This document shows, piece after piece, positions 1-6,516 of a stretch of DNA of 10,515 nucleotides. Position numbers and translations under genes: made by a program. The DNA is from Bacillota bacterium (GTDB taxonomy: Bacteria > Bacillota > Clostridia > Lachnospirales > Lachnospiraceae), in contig JAEWPQ010000103.1 of assembly GCA_023460575.1 (NCBI GenBank), forward strand, positions 1 to 10,515, given 5' to 3'. The first letter of the stretch is position 1. Every line of letters starts with the position of its first letter. The notes beneath the pieces were generated by a model. That model was not told the origin of the DNA. It saw only the letters and a program-made list of their open reading frames with translations, and did not search any database.

Positions 1-155
1 AATAAAACTGCCGGACCGCTCTCAATGTTTGCCGCAGCTCTGCCTGCTGCTGCAATATCCGGTTCTGGATTAACCTCCTCCTTGATTCGTACTAACTGAC
101 CGTTTTCTTCCAGAGTGGAAAGGAAACTGCGCAAATCCTGATAAACTTTTGCCAT
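1..155 (-). CDS. UbiD family decarboxylase, N-terminal fragment (runs off left edge)
   Basis: Only the first 51 codons are present, starting at the ATG at 155-153; the rest lies beyond base 1. The translation begins MAKVYQDLRSFLSTLEENGQ and continues through LVRIKEEVNPEPDIAAAGRA to a GPAVL segment. This is the usual start of UbiD proteins: a 'DLRxFLxxLEexGeLvrI' helix, an acidic stretch, then a 'GPAllF' strand. UbiD enzymes are cytoplasmic prenylated-FMN-dependent (de)carboxylases acting on aromatic or unsaturated acids. The prFMN-binding and catalytic residues are outside the window, so substrate cannot be judged. An AGGAGG site 7 nt upstream fixes the start. It is transcribed away from the LysR-type gene at 569-1471, a common arrangement for regulated phenolic-acid decarboxylases. 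Confidence 0.85.
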   Translation of the reverse strand, partial: MAKVYQDLRSFLSTLEENGQLVRIKEEVNPEPDIAAAGRAAANIESGPAVL

Positions 156-162
156 GAATTTT

Positions 163-168
163 CCTCCT
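163..168 (-). promoter_or_regulatory. Ribosome binding site of the UbiD-family gene
   Basis: AGGAGG on the minus strand, 7 nt before the ATG at 155. It decides the start codon of a gene for which only the beginning is visible. Confidence 0.8.
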
Positions 169-228
169 GATCTTCTTCATATACTGCTGATACGGTTGCC
201 TGCTGGTTAATTTTTCCAACATAATAAA

Positions 229-257
229 ATTATAATCAATTACAATTTTCGTGGCAA
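229..257 (-). promoter_or_regulatory. Sigma-A-type promoter for the UbiD-family gene
   Basis: On the minus strand, TTGCCA (257-252) is followed after exactly 17 bp by TATAAT (234-229). This matches the housekeeping sigma consensus at 10 of 12 positions. The predicted start point is near 222, giving a leader of about 67 nt before the ATG at 155. The assignment is by pattern only. Confidence 0.65.
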
Positions 258-276
258 TTCGATTAAATTCGTGCAA

Positions 277-296
277 CTATTCCAAAATGGAAATAG
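277..296. promoter_or_regulatory. Candidate LysR-type operator (T-N11-A dyad)
   Basis: TTCCA-AAA-TGGAA at 280-292 is a perfect inverted repeat of the form T-N11-A. The symmetry continues outward (CTAT on the left, ATAG on the right) with a one-base slip. Its centre, near 286, lies about 64 bp upstream of the predicted ubiD start point. LysR-type regulators usually place their recognition site around -65, so this is a likely binding site for the divergent regulator. Binding is inferred. Confidence 0.5.
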
Positions 297-568
297 AAAA
301 TTTTAATTCTTTGCAATTATGATTCCTTGCAAAATATAAAACAAGCAAACAGCGGATTAAAAATGCATATATAGTGTACTTTCGCTGTGAAATAATAGTT
401 AATTTTTATAAATATTTTACATTTATAAGTATTCTAAAATGTCATCACAAAATAGTATAAACATATTTTCCTTCGCGTCATTCTGTATTATAATAGTGTT
501 AATGACAAAACGTACTTCTGAATTTAGAGTTTTACGATTTATCAGTAACTAAAGGGGGCAATTTGATT
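297..568. other. AT-rich remainder of the ubiD-lysR intergenic region
   Basis: This stretch is very AT-rich and has no convincing coding frame. A TATAAT at 489-494 could be the -10 element of the LysR-type gene, with a predicted start point near 501, but the matching -35 position (TTTTCC around 466-471) is poor. TTGCAA occurs twice close together around 310-340 without clear dyad symmetry. No RNA gene or riboswitch was recognised. Confidence 0.4.
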
Positions 569-1471
569 ATGACAAAATGGATTGATGATTTCTTAGCATT
601 GGCAAAGTATAAAAATTTTTCTTCAGCTGCCGAAAGCATTTATATTTCCCAGTCTGCTTTATCAAAACACATTAAGGCAATTGAGAATGAACTGGGAATC
701 GTGCTGTTTATCAGAAGCAATACAAAGGCAGAACTCACAGAGGCAGGCAGTGTTTTCCTTGATTATGCAATAAACATCCGCCAGTGCACACAGGACTTAA
801 GGACTAAATTAGAAAAATTTGGCACTTCCTGCTATATTACTCACTTAACGGTAGGGACAATTCCATGTCTTGCAGAAAGCGGGATCATGCAGCTGCTCCT
901 TAATTTTCAGGAGAAATTCGGTAATTATTCCATAGAAATTGTGGAAGATGACCAGTCACATCTTCTTAAAATGCTATCTCAGCAGGAGATTGATGCTGCC
1001 ATCTGCCGTACTGACTTACTTTCCGATCCGGAATATGATACTATTTCTCTGGTTTCGGATGAGATGGTTCTTATCTGCAGCAAAAATGTTTTTCCCTTTG
1101 AACAGGGCAGCGAAATTGATCTGACCGGGTTTAAATTTGATAATATTTACACCATTGCCAAAGAGTCTGATATTTACAGACTTACAAAAAAGCAGCTATA
1201 TGAGATCGGTTATACGGGCAGTATTGCCGGAACATTCCCCCGGCATATGATGCTTCTGTCTTTTTTGTCTCAAAAAGGCGGCTGCGCTATATTACCCCGG
1301 CAGCTTGCTAATCTTCAGATGTTTCCTGATCTTACATATTATAGGATAAGAGATTCGGTAAAAACGAATATCGGTTTCACAAAACTATCTTCCAACAGTA
1401 TTAATCCCCAGTTAACCGACAAATCCAATATGCTGTTTGACTATTTAAAGGAGCAGAAGGAACAGAATTAA
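569..1471 (+). CDS. LysR-type transcriptional regulator
   Basis: A 300-residue protein of the usual LysR length. Residues about 1-60 form the winged helix-turn-helix (FLALAKYKNFSSAAESIYIS, then QSALSKHIKAIENELG and the 'FiR...aeLTeAG' wing), followed by a linker helix and a C-terminal effector-binding half of two alpha/beta lobes from about residue 90. Such proteins are cytoplasmic and usually activate a divergent target when a small co-inducer, often an aromatic acid, binds. The neighbouring divergent UbiD-family gene is the obvious target, and a T-N11-A dyad lies in its promoter region. The ATG at 569 was chosen, with AAAGGGGG at 551-558 about 10 nt before it. A TTG at 563 would add two residues but sits only 4 nt from that site. 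The effector cannot be named from sequence. Confidence 0.92.
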   Translation: MTKWIDDFLALAKYKNFSSAAESIYISQSALSKHIKAIENELGIVLFIRSNTKAELTEAGSVFLDYAINIRQCTQDLRTKLEKFGTSCYITHLTVGTIPCLAESGIMQLLLNFQEKFGNYSIEIVEDDQSHLLKMLSQQEIDAAICRTDLLSDPEYDTISLVSDEMVLICSKNVFPFEQGSEIDLTGFKFDNIYTIAKESDIYRLTKKQLYEIGYTGSIAGTFPRHMMLLSFLSQKGGCAILPRQLANLQMFPDLTYYRIRDSVKTNIGFTKLSSNSINPQLTDKSNMLFDYLKEQKEQN

Positions 1472-1516
1472 AATTGAATACGTGTGTTATTTTGTTTTCC
1501 TTCCTTCTATGATCTA

Positions 1517-1545
1517 TTGACACTGACTCTGGAATTCGTTATAAT
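1517..1545 (+). promoter_or_regulatory. Consensus sigma-A promoter for the TSCPD-domain gene
   Basis: TTGACA (1517-1522), a 17-bp spacer and TATAAT (1540-1545) give a perfect match to both hexamers. The predicted start point is near 1552, leaving a leader of about 43 nt. It shows that the small gene at 1595 has its own, probably strong and constitutive, promoter instead of depending on read-through from the LysR-type gene. Confidence 0.8.
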
Positions 1546-1594
1546 TCTTTAAAGTTTCTGATAAGATGAGAGTCATGATTATACGGAGGTATCA

Positions 1595-1843
1595 ATGATG
1601 AAATATAAAACACACGGAGTATGTTCCCAGGAAATTAATCTTGAAATAGAAGGCAGCAAAGTCGCTCATGTACAGTTTGTAGGCGGTTGTTCCGGTAACA
1701 CACAGGGAGTATCAAGACTGGTAGAAGGCATGGAAGTTGACGATGCCATTCGCCGTCTGGAAGGAATCAAATGCGGTTTCCGTCCCACCTCCTGTCCGGA
1801 CCAGTTATCCAAAGCATTAAAGGAATATAAGGAAAGTCATTAA
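1595..1843 (+). CDS. TSCPD domain-containing protein (TIGR03905 type)
   Basis: An 82-residue protein of unknown function. The sequence shows the TSCPD signature itself (FRPTSCPDQL, residues about 62-71) after a GGCSGN segment at 30-35. The same fold forms the C-terminal part of some B12-dependent ribonucleotide reductases, and short stand-alone versions are frequent in clostridia. Four cysteines (10, 32, 60, 67) could bind a metal or iron-sulfur centre, but no role is established here. There is no signal peptide or membrane segment, so it should be cytoplasmic. GGAGG at 1585-1589 serves either of two successive ATG codons (1595 or 1598). It is monocistronic, with its own consensus promoter and a terminator 8 bp after the stop. 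Confidence 0.9.
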   Translation: MMKYKTHGVCSQEINLEIEGSKVAHVQFVGGCSGNTQGVSRLVEGMEVDDAIRRLEGIKCGFRPTSCPDQLSKALKEYKESH

Positions 1844-1851
1844 TATGAAAC

Positions 1852-1907
1852 GCGCTGCCAGATGTGCGGATTTTTTCCGGCATCTGGCAGCGCTTATTTT
1901 ATATTTA
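1852..1907 (+). terminator. Rho-independent terminator after the TSCPD gene
   Basis: GCGCTGCCAGATG (1852-1864) pairs perfectly with CATCTGGCAGCGC (1881-1893), 13 bp. The intervening 16 nt can form a second small stem (CGGA with TCCG). On the plus strand a T-rich tract (TTATTTTATATTTA) follows. The transaldolase gene converges from the other side and ends at 1905. The hairpin could stop that transcript too, although the T-tract on the minus strand is weak. Confidence 0.85.
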
Positions 1908-2561
1908 AGATTCCCCGAATACGGCTCTGTAGTCAGCCTGAAATTTAGCAATTCCCTGCGCGGTTAATGGGTGGTTAACCATTTGTTCCAGGATCTTATA
2001 CGGAACCGTTGCAATATCGGCACCCGCTTTTGCACAATCGATTACGTGAATGGGGTTGCGGATACTGGCAGCAATAATTTCTGTTTTGATATGGTGTGTT
2101 TTAAAAATGTCGGTAATTTCCCCTATCAGAACAATTCCTTTCATGGAAATATCGTCAAGGCGCCCCATAAACGGTGATACATAAGTTGCTCCCGCACGTG
2201 CGGCCAAAAGGGCCTGCGTCGCCGAAAATATCAGCGTTACATTGGTCTTTATCCCTTCTGCATTTAGTACCTTAACTGCTTTCAGACCTTCCGTTGTCAT
2301 CGGAATTTTTACTACCATATTGGGGTGAAGAGCAGCAATCTCCCGTCCTTCCCGGATCATACCCTCTGCGTCAACCGTTGTTGCCTTAACTTCCCCGCTG
2401 ATGGGACCGTCAACGATGGCTGCGATTTCCTTTATAACTTTTTTAAAATCCCTTCCCTCCATTGCAATCAGGGATGGGTTTGTTGTAACTCCGCAGATGA
2501 TCCCCATGTCATTTGCTTTTCTTATGTCCTCTACATTGGCTGTATCAATAAAAAATTTCAT
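1905..2561 (-). CDS. Small transaldolase (TalC/MipB family)
   Basis: A 218-residue cytoplasmic TIM-barrel aldolase of the short transaldolase/fructose-6-phosphate aldolase family. The Schiff-base lysine is Lys85 in VVKIPMT, the number it has in E. coli FsaA; Asp6 (FIDTAN) and Asn28 (GVTTNPS) are also in place. Three positions that separate the two activities look like transaldolase: Glu57 (EVKATT) where FSA has Gln59, Asn107 (TNVTLIFS) where FSA has Thr, and Phe131 (SPFMGR) where FSA has Tyr. It therefore probably transfers dihydroxyacetone units between sugar phosphates, complementing the transketolase upstream. The start at 2561 gives the canonical MKFFIDTAN end, with GAGGAG just upstream. 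A start at 2618 would add 19 unconserved residues and overlap the cupin gene. It is the last gene of the operon, 16 bp after the cupin. Confidence 0.93.
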   Translation of the reverse strand: MKFFIDTANVEDIRKANDMGIICGVTTNPSLIAMEGRDFKKVIKEIAAIVDGPISGEVKATTVDAEGMIREGREIAALHPNMVVKIPMTTEGLKAVKVLNAEGIKTNVTLIFSATQALLAARAGATYVSPFMGRLDDISMKGIVLIGEITDIFKTHHIKTEIIAASIRNPIHVIDCAKAGADIATVPYKILEQMVNHPLTAQGIAKFQADYRAVFGES

Positions 2562-2577
2562 TTTCTCCTCTTCTTCC

Positions 2578-2973
2578 CTATACAAGACTTCTGATTTTTT
2601 CAATCTGGTCTTTATCAAGCTTTAATATATCACTGTTCTCCATAGAAGTATTTGAATCTTCTATTAAAATCATTTTAGTATCTTTCTGCGTTATCGTATT
2701 GTGCCATAAGGTTGCCGGTATGTTAAACACCTTCCCGGGAACCATTTTAACGCAGTCAAATTTTAATCCGTTCTCTGTTTCATTGGCATAAACAAGGGTA
2801 CATGCACCTTCTGTCAGCACAAAGAGCTCATCTGTTTTATTATGCCTTTCCAGACAGTCAATACCAGTAATATCATTGGCCGGTTTCCAGTTTTTAATGC
2901 CAACAGTCCATTTTTCATTTTCATATACTCGCTGCATGCCTTCTCCGGCGAATTCATAATGTGCTATATTCAT
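2578..2973 (-). CDS. Small single-domain cupin of unknown function
   Basis: A 131-residue protein with one cupin barrel. Cupin motif 1 is RHNKTDELFVLTEG (His44, Glu49, Gly56), and the second histidine of the usual HxH pair is replaced (His44-Asn-Lys46). Motif 2 is GKVFNIPATLWHN (Gly80, Pro86, His91). A metal site of His44, Glu49 and His91 is possible. No signal peptide is present, so it should be cytoplasmic. Proteins of this type are seen near sugar-metabolism genes in Firmicutes, but I know of no assigned function. Between the transketolase C subunit (18 bp upstream) and the transaldolase (16 bp downstream), it could be a sugar isomerase, epimerase, mutarotase or lactone-processing enzyme, or a sensor. 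The start ATG has an AGGAG-type site about 12 nt upstream. Confidence 0.82.
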   Translation of the reverse strand: MNIAHYEFAGEGMQRVYENEKWTVGIKNWKPANDITGIDCLERHNKTDELFVLTEGACTLVYANETENGLKFDCVKMVPGKVFNIPATLWHNTITQKDTKMILIEDSNTSMENSDILKLDKDQIEKIRSLV

Positions 2974-2991
2974 TTTTAAATAACTCTCCTT

Positions 2992-3918
2992 TTATTTTAA
3001 CATCTCTCTGCAGGTTTTTACTACATGTGCTGCTGTCAGACCGTAAGCTTCAAAAAGCTGTTCCGGTTTTCCTGACTTTCCAAACTTGTCCTGAATTCCC
3101 ATGATTGCAAATTTGGCCCCTGAATGACCGGCCAGAACTTCTGCGACTGCAGAACCAAGACCTCCGATTACGGAATGCTCCTCCAGCGTTACAATTCCTT
3201 TACAGGTCTCATTCATTCTCAGAATAATATCTTTATCAATTGGTTTGATGGTATGCATGTTTACAACAGAGGCATGGATTCCTCCCTTTTCAAGTTCCTC
3301 AGCAGCCTTTAATGCCTCAGGAATCATCAGACCGCAGGATATGATGCAGACGTCTTTTCCTTCCTTCATCACATTTGCTTTGCCCGGAATGAAAGGTGTA
3401 TCTGATGTTGTTATATCATCACAAACTGGTCTGGCTACGCGGATATACACCGGACCGTTAATTTCTGCAGCCGCCATAACTGCTTTTTCTGTTTCACTTG
3501 GATCACAGGGTACAAAGATCGTCATGTGAGGCATCTCTCTCATAAGCGCAATATCCTCAATAGACTGGTGGCTTCCCCCGTCTTCTCCAACAGACAGCCC
3601 GGAATGGGAAAATCCAAACTTTACATTTGCATTGGTATAACAGATCGAATTGCGTATCTGCTCATAGGCTCGCCCTGCCCCAAACAAAGCAAACGTACTT
3701 GCAAAGGGTATGTATCCGGTACTTGCAAAACTTGCTGCCGTACACATCAAGTTCCCTTCTGCAATTCCCATATTAAAGAAACGGTCAGGATACTCCTCCT
3801 TAAACATACAGGTCTGTGTAGCATGTGCCAAATCCGCATCCAACACCACCACTTTCTCATTTTGTGCCCCTAATTTTACAAGGGATTCTCCATATGCAAC
3901 TCTCAGTGACTTTCCCAT
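2992..3918 (-). CDS. Transketolase, C-terminal subunit
   Basis: A 308-residue protein corresponding to the pyrimidine-binding and C-terminal domains of transketolase. The catalytic glutamate that activates the thiamine diphosphate aminopyrimidine is Glu54 in FNMGIAEGNLM. The GEDGGSHQSIED segment (His117) and the PVYIRVARP strand are typical. The C-terminal domain starts near residue 180 (GKANVMKEGKDVCIISCG). It forms a complex with the N-terminal subunit encoded just upstream, and together they transfer two-carbon ketol units between a ketose and an aldose acceptor. The start ATG follows the N-subunit stop codon with no gap, and its AGGAGG lies inside the end of that gene, so translation is coupled and equal amounts are expected. 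Substrate specificity cannot be read from the sequence. Confidence 0.94.
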   Translation of the reverse strand: MGKSLRVAYGESLVKLGAQNEKVVVLDADLAHATQTCMFKEEYPDRFFNMGIAEGNLMCTAASFASTGYIPFASTFALFGAGRAYEQIRNSICYTNANVKFGFSHSGLSVGEDGGSHQSIEDIALMREMPHMTIFVPCDPSETEKAVMAAAEINGPVYIRVARPVCDDITTSDTPFIPGKANVMKEGKDVCIISCGLMIPEALKAAEELEKGGIHASVVNMHTIKPIDKDIILRMNETCKGIVTLEEHSVIGGLGSAVAEVLAGHSGAKFAIMGIQDKFGKSGKPEQLFEAYGLTAAHVVKTCREMLK

Positions 3919-4719
3919 TTAAACTACCTCCTGTTCTTTCATTGCAATGGCAAATTCTTCTGCATTCATTGGTCTCCCATGCCAGCCGTACTGATTTTCC
4001 ATGAAAGAAACCCCTTTTCCCTTTACGGTATTGCAGCAAATGAATTTTGGTTTGCCTGTTACCGGCGTCTTTAACGCCTTTGTTATGGCACTGATATCAT
4101 GTCCATCCACTTCCATGCACGAAAAACCGAATGCCTCAAATTTCTTTATAATATCACCGAGACTCATTACCTCTTCATTGCTTCCATCAATCTGAAGCCT
4201 GTTATAATCCAGCATGAATGTAAGATTATCCAGGTTATAATGAGCTGCTGCCATAGCGGCTTCCCATACAAGCCCTTCCTGGCATTCCCCGTCACCTAAG
4301 ATTGCATAAACCTGATAGGACGCTTCCGCATGCCTGGCCGCAAGCGCCAGTCCCATTGCAAGGGATGCTCCCTGCCCCAAAGATCCGGTATTCATATCCA
4401 CACCCGGTGTCTTTGTACAATCCGGATGACCCTGAAGGTGGCTGTCAATCTGTCTGAGCCCTGCCAGATCCTCCTTCGGAAAATATCCCATATCTGCAAG
4501 AACCGCATATAACGCAGGGCATGCATGTCCTTTGCTCAATACTAGTCGGTCCCTGTCCGGTTTATCAGGATTCTCAGGGTCAACGTTCATTACCTCATAA
4601 TAAAGTGCCATAAGCATCTCTACACAGGATAAGGAACCTCCTGGATGTCCTGACTGACAGGCAAATAACATCTTAAGAATGTCTGCCCTCAATTCCTTTG
4701 CCTTCAAATCGTACTGCAT
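3919..4719 (-). CDS. Transketolase, N-terminal (thiamine diphosphate-binding) subunit
   Basis: A 266-residue protein equal to the first domain of transketolase. Visible are the substrate/cofactor histidines in SGHPGGSLS (His25) and LSKGHACP (His65), then TGSLGQGAS at 111-119. The thiamine diphosphate/metal motif starts at GDGECQEG (142-149) and ends at Asn173 in LDYNRLQIDG. With the C-terminal subunit the pair totals 574 residues, shorter than a one-chain transketolase of about 660. Split forms are common in Firmicutes and archaea. Some dedicated split transketolases act on unusual sugars: apulose 4-phosphate (AptAB) and 6-deoxy-6-sulfofructose (SqwGH). AGGAGG lies 9 nt before the ATG. The gap from the upstream permease is 24 bp. 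Confidence 0.94.
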   Translation of the reverse strand: MQYDLKAKELRADILKMLFACQSGHPGGSLSCVEMLMALYYEVMNVDPENPDKPDRDRLVLSKGHACPALYAVLADMGYFPKEDLAGLRQIDSHLQGHPDCTKTPGVDMNTGSLGQGASLAMGLALAARHAEASYQVYAILGDGECQEGLVWEAAMAAAHYNLDNLTFMLDYNRLQIDGSNEEVMSLGDIIKKFEAFGFSCMEVDGHDISAITKALKTPVTGKPKFICCNTVKGKGVSFMENQYGWHGRPMNAEEFAIAMKEQEVV

Positions 4720-4743
4720 AATTTTTTTCCTCCTATTATCGGT

Positions 4744-5580
4744 TTAACCCTTTACAGCTCCTGCCGTCAAACCTTCTACTAATCGTTTCTGCGCGAAGAA
4801 GAACATGATACATACCGGTATAATCGTTATGATTCCTCCTGCTGTAAGTAAATCCCACTGAACACCAAGCTGTCCGATCAGACTTTTTAATGCTACTGGA
4901 ATGGTACGTGTTTCTGTATTGGTAAACATCACGGCAAATGTGTATTCATTCCATGATGTCATAAAGATATAAACACCGGTAGCAACCAGGCAGGGTCCCA
5001 GAATCGGAAGTATAATTTTCACAAAAGCGACACCTCTGTTGCAGCCGTCAACCAGGGCCGCTTCCTCAAGAGACATGGGAAGATCATTTAAGAAGCCCAG
5101 CAGCAGCCATACGGAAAACGGAATGGTAAATGTGGTATAAGATAAAACCAGAGAGGTGGGTGTGTACAAAAGCCCCATCTTACGCATAATGGAATACAAC
5201 GGAATCAGCAGCAATACCGTCGGGAACATATTATTGCAAAGGAAGGTACACATAAGAATTTTTCTTCCTGCAAACTGGTATCTGGAGAATGCATATGCTG
5301 CGAGAGTCGATGCCGTCAAAGATACCAGAGTCGTCATTGCCGCCACAATAAAACTGTTCTTGATCGCTGCAAGAAAATTAACCGTAGTTGTAAAAAGCTT
5401 CCTGTAGGACTCAAACGTAATTGATTTCGGCCAATATGTGACCACCATTCCATACAGTTCTTCCTCGGGTTTTACTGATGTTATAAACGTCCAGTAAAAA
5501 GGGAACAAAATAAAGAGCAGTATTAATGTCAGTGGAAGGTACACACACATGATTTGTCTTATATCAACTCGCTTCTTCAT
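4744..5580 (-). CDS. Carbohydrate ABC transporter permease, MalG type (CUT1)
   Basis: A 278-residue inner-membrane protein with about six membrane segments, the first at residues 13-33. The cytoplasmic EAA loop that docks onto the ATPase is clear: LEEAALVDGCNRGVAFVKII followed by LPILGP (residues 171-196). An N-terminal FPFYWTFITSVKP and the C-terminal GLTAGAVKG are characteristic of the MalG/UgpE/LacG group. It pairs with the MalF-type permease, whose stop codon lies 2 bp upstream; the AGGAGG for this gene is inside that gene's end, so the two are translationally coupled. No ATPase gene is present, which is usual for Firmicute CUT1 operons served by a shared MsmX/MsmK-type ATPase. Confidence 0.95.
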   Translation of the reverse strand: MKKRVDIRQIMCVYLPLTLILLFILFPFYWTFITSVKPEEELYGMVVTYWPKSITFESYRKLFTTTVNFLAAIKNSFIVAAMTTLVSLTASTLAAYAFSRYQFAGRKILMCTFLCNNMFPTVLLLIPLYSIMRKMGLLYTPTSLVLSYTTFTIPFSVWLLLGFLNDLPMSLEEAALVDGCNRGVAFVKIILPILGPCLVATGVYIFMTSWNEYTFAVMFTNTETRTIPVALKSLIGQLGVQWDLLTAGGIITIIPVCIMFFFAQKRLVEGLTAGAVKG

Positions 5581-5582
5581 CT

Positions 5583-6455
5583 TTATACCTCCTCTTTAAA
5601 GTTCATTCTCAAATATGGAACTGAAGCAAACAGCAGAAGCACTGCCAGCAATATTGCCATTGCAGATGCATAACCCAGATTTAATGCATTTCCCTTATTG
5701 AAAATATAAACACTGAGCGTCTGAGTCGAATAGGCCGGTCCCCCTTCTGTCATGTTAAAGATCACATCTACAGAATTGGCAACCCAGATGACACGAAGCA
5801 GTACCGTAACATAGATCGTGTTTTTTATTGATGGAATTGTTATATAAAATAATTTCTGCCAGAAAGATGCCCCGTCAATGTCAGCGGCTTCATAAATCTC
5901 AGTGGACACTCCCTGCAAAGCCGCCAGAAGCATCAGCGAAAAGAATGGAATTCCCTGCCAGATAATTGTCACAATGACACTGGGAAACGCAGTCGTCACC
6001 TGAGAAAGAAACGGAATTTTATTGGTTATTAAATGGGTTTTTACCAACAGATCGTTTAATACGCCAAAGTTACCGTCATAAATCCATCTCCACATTAACC
6101 CGATCAATACACCCGGTGTTACCCAGGGAATCATGCTGACTGCCCTTATCACTCCCCGTCCCGCAAACTCCTTATTCAGAAAAAGAGCCAGTATAAAACC
6201 AAACAGGAACTGAAAGCCAACACCACACACCACCCAGACTATGGTCCGAATGAGAGCCCCCTGAAAAAGCGGATCCCTGCACGCTGCCAAATAATTGGAA
6301 ATCCCATTAAATGCAATCTGTTTCGGTCTTCTGAGATCATAGTTCTGGAAGCTCATAATGATTGCATTGAAAACCGGTATAAATACCACGCACAGAATGA
6401 TCAGCACTGCCGGAGCAACTAATACATACGGCCATATCGTCCGTTTCTTAACCAT
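5583..6455 (-). CDS. Carbohydrate ABC transporter permease, MalF/UgpA type (CUT1)
   Basis: A 290-residue inner-membrane protein with about six membrane segments, the first at residues 9-30 (PYVLVAPAVLIILCVVFIPV). The EAA loop is YEAADIDGASFWQKLFYITI followed by P (residues 188-208). It has the short N-terminus of the UgpA/LacF group, not the long extra domain of E. coli MalF. It forms the translocation pore with the MalG-type partner. AGGAGGGG stands 8 nt before the ATG. It follows the binding-protein gene after a 61-bp gap that contains a strong hairpin, which may lower its expression relative to the binding protein. Confidence 0.95.
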   Translation of the reverse strand: MVKKRTIWPYVLVAPAVLIILCVVFIPVFNAIIMSFQNYDLRRPKQIAFNGISNYLAACRDPLFQGALIRTIVWVVCGVGFQFLFGFILALFLNKEFAGRGVIRAVSMIPWVTPGVLIGLMWRWIYDGNFGVLNDLLVKTHLITNKIPFLSQVTTAFPSVIVTIIWQGIPFFSLMLLAALQGVSTEIYEAADIDGASFWQKLFYITIPSIKNTIYVTVLLRVIWVANSVDVIFNMTEGGPAYSTQTLSVYIFNKGNALNLGYASAMAILLAVLLLFASVPYLRMNFKEEV

Positions 6456-6478
6456 TCGTATTTCCCCTCCTAACTGGT

Positions 6479-6503
6479 TGGGGCTGCATACGAAGCAGCC
6501 CCG
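6479..6503 (-). promoter_or_regulatory. Intercistronic hairpin between binding-protein and permease genes
   Basis: GGGGCTGC (6480-6487) pairs perfectly with GCAGCCCC (6495-6502) around a 7-nt loop; a T-G pair at 6479/6503 can extend it. No T-tract follows on the transcribed minus strand (AACCAGTTAG), so it does not look like a full terminator. Hairpins at this position in sugar ABC operons often protect the upstream binding-protein mRNA, giving excess binding protein over permeases. That role is inferred here. Confidence 0.7.
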
Positions 6504-6516
6504 ACATATAAATCAC

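Noticed and set aside
70..276. Open frame of 68 codons on the minus strand across the ubiD start
   Set aside because: It overlaps the ubiD start and its promoter in another frame, has no ribosome binding site and no recognisable protein features.
563..568. TTG start for the LysR-type gene at 563
   Set aside because: It stands only 4 nt from the purine-rich site, while the ATG at 569 has normal spacing and gives a standard LysR start.
1472..1516. Terminator after the LysR-type gene
   Set aside because: No stable inverted repeat is visible; only T-rich stretches occur before the next promoter.
2562..2618. A longer start for the transaldolase at 2618, adding 19 residues
   Set aside because: The extra residues are charged and unlike the family, they overlap the end of the cupin gene, and MKFFIDTAN at 2561 is the standard N-terminus.
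3526..3873. Open frame of 115 codons on the plus strand
   Set aside because: It is antisense to the transketolase C-subunit gene and reads as low-quality Cys/His/Arg-rich sequence typical of a shadow frame.
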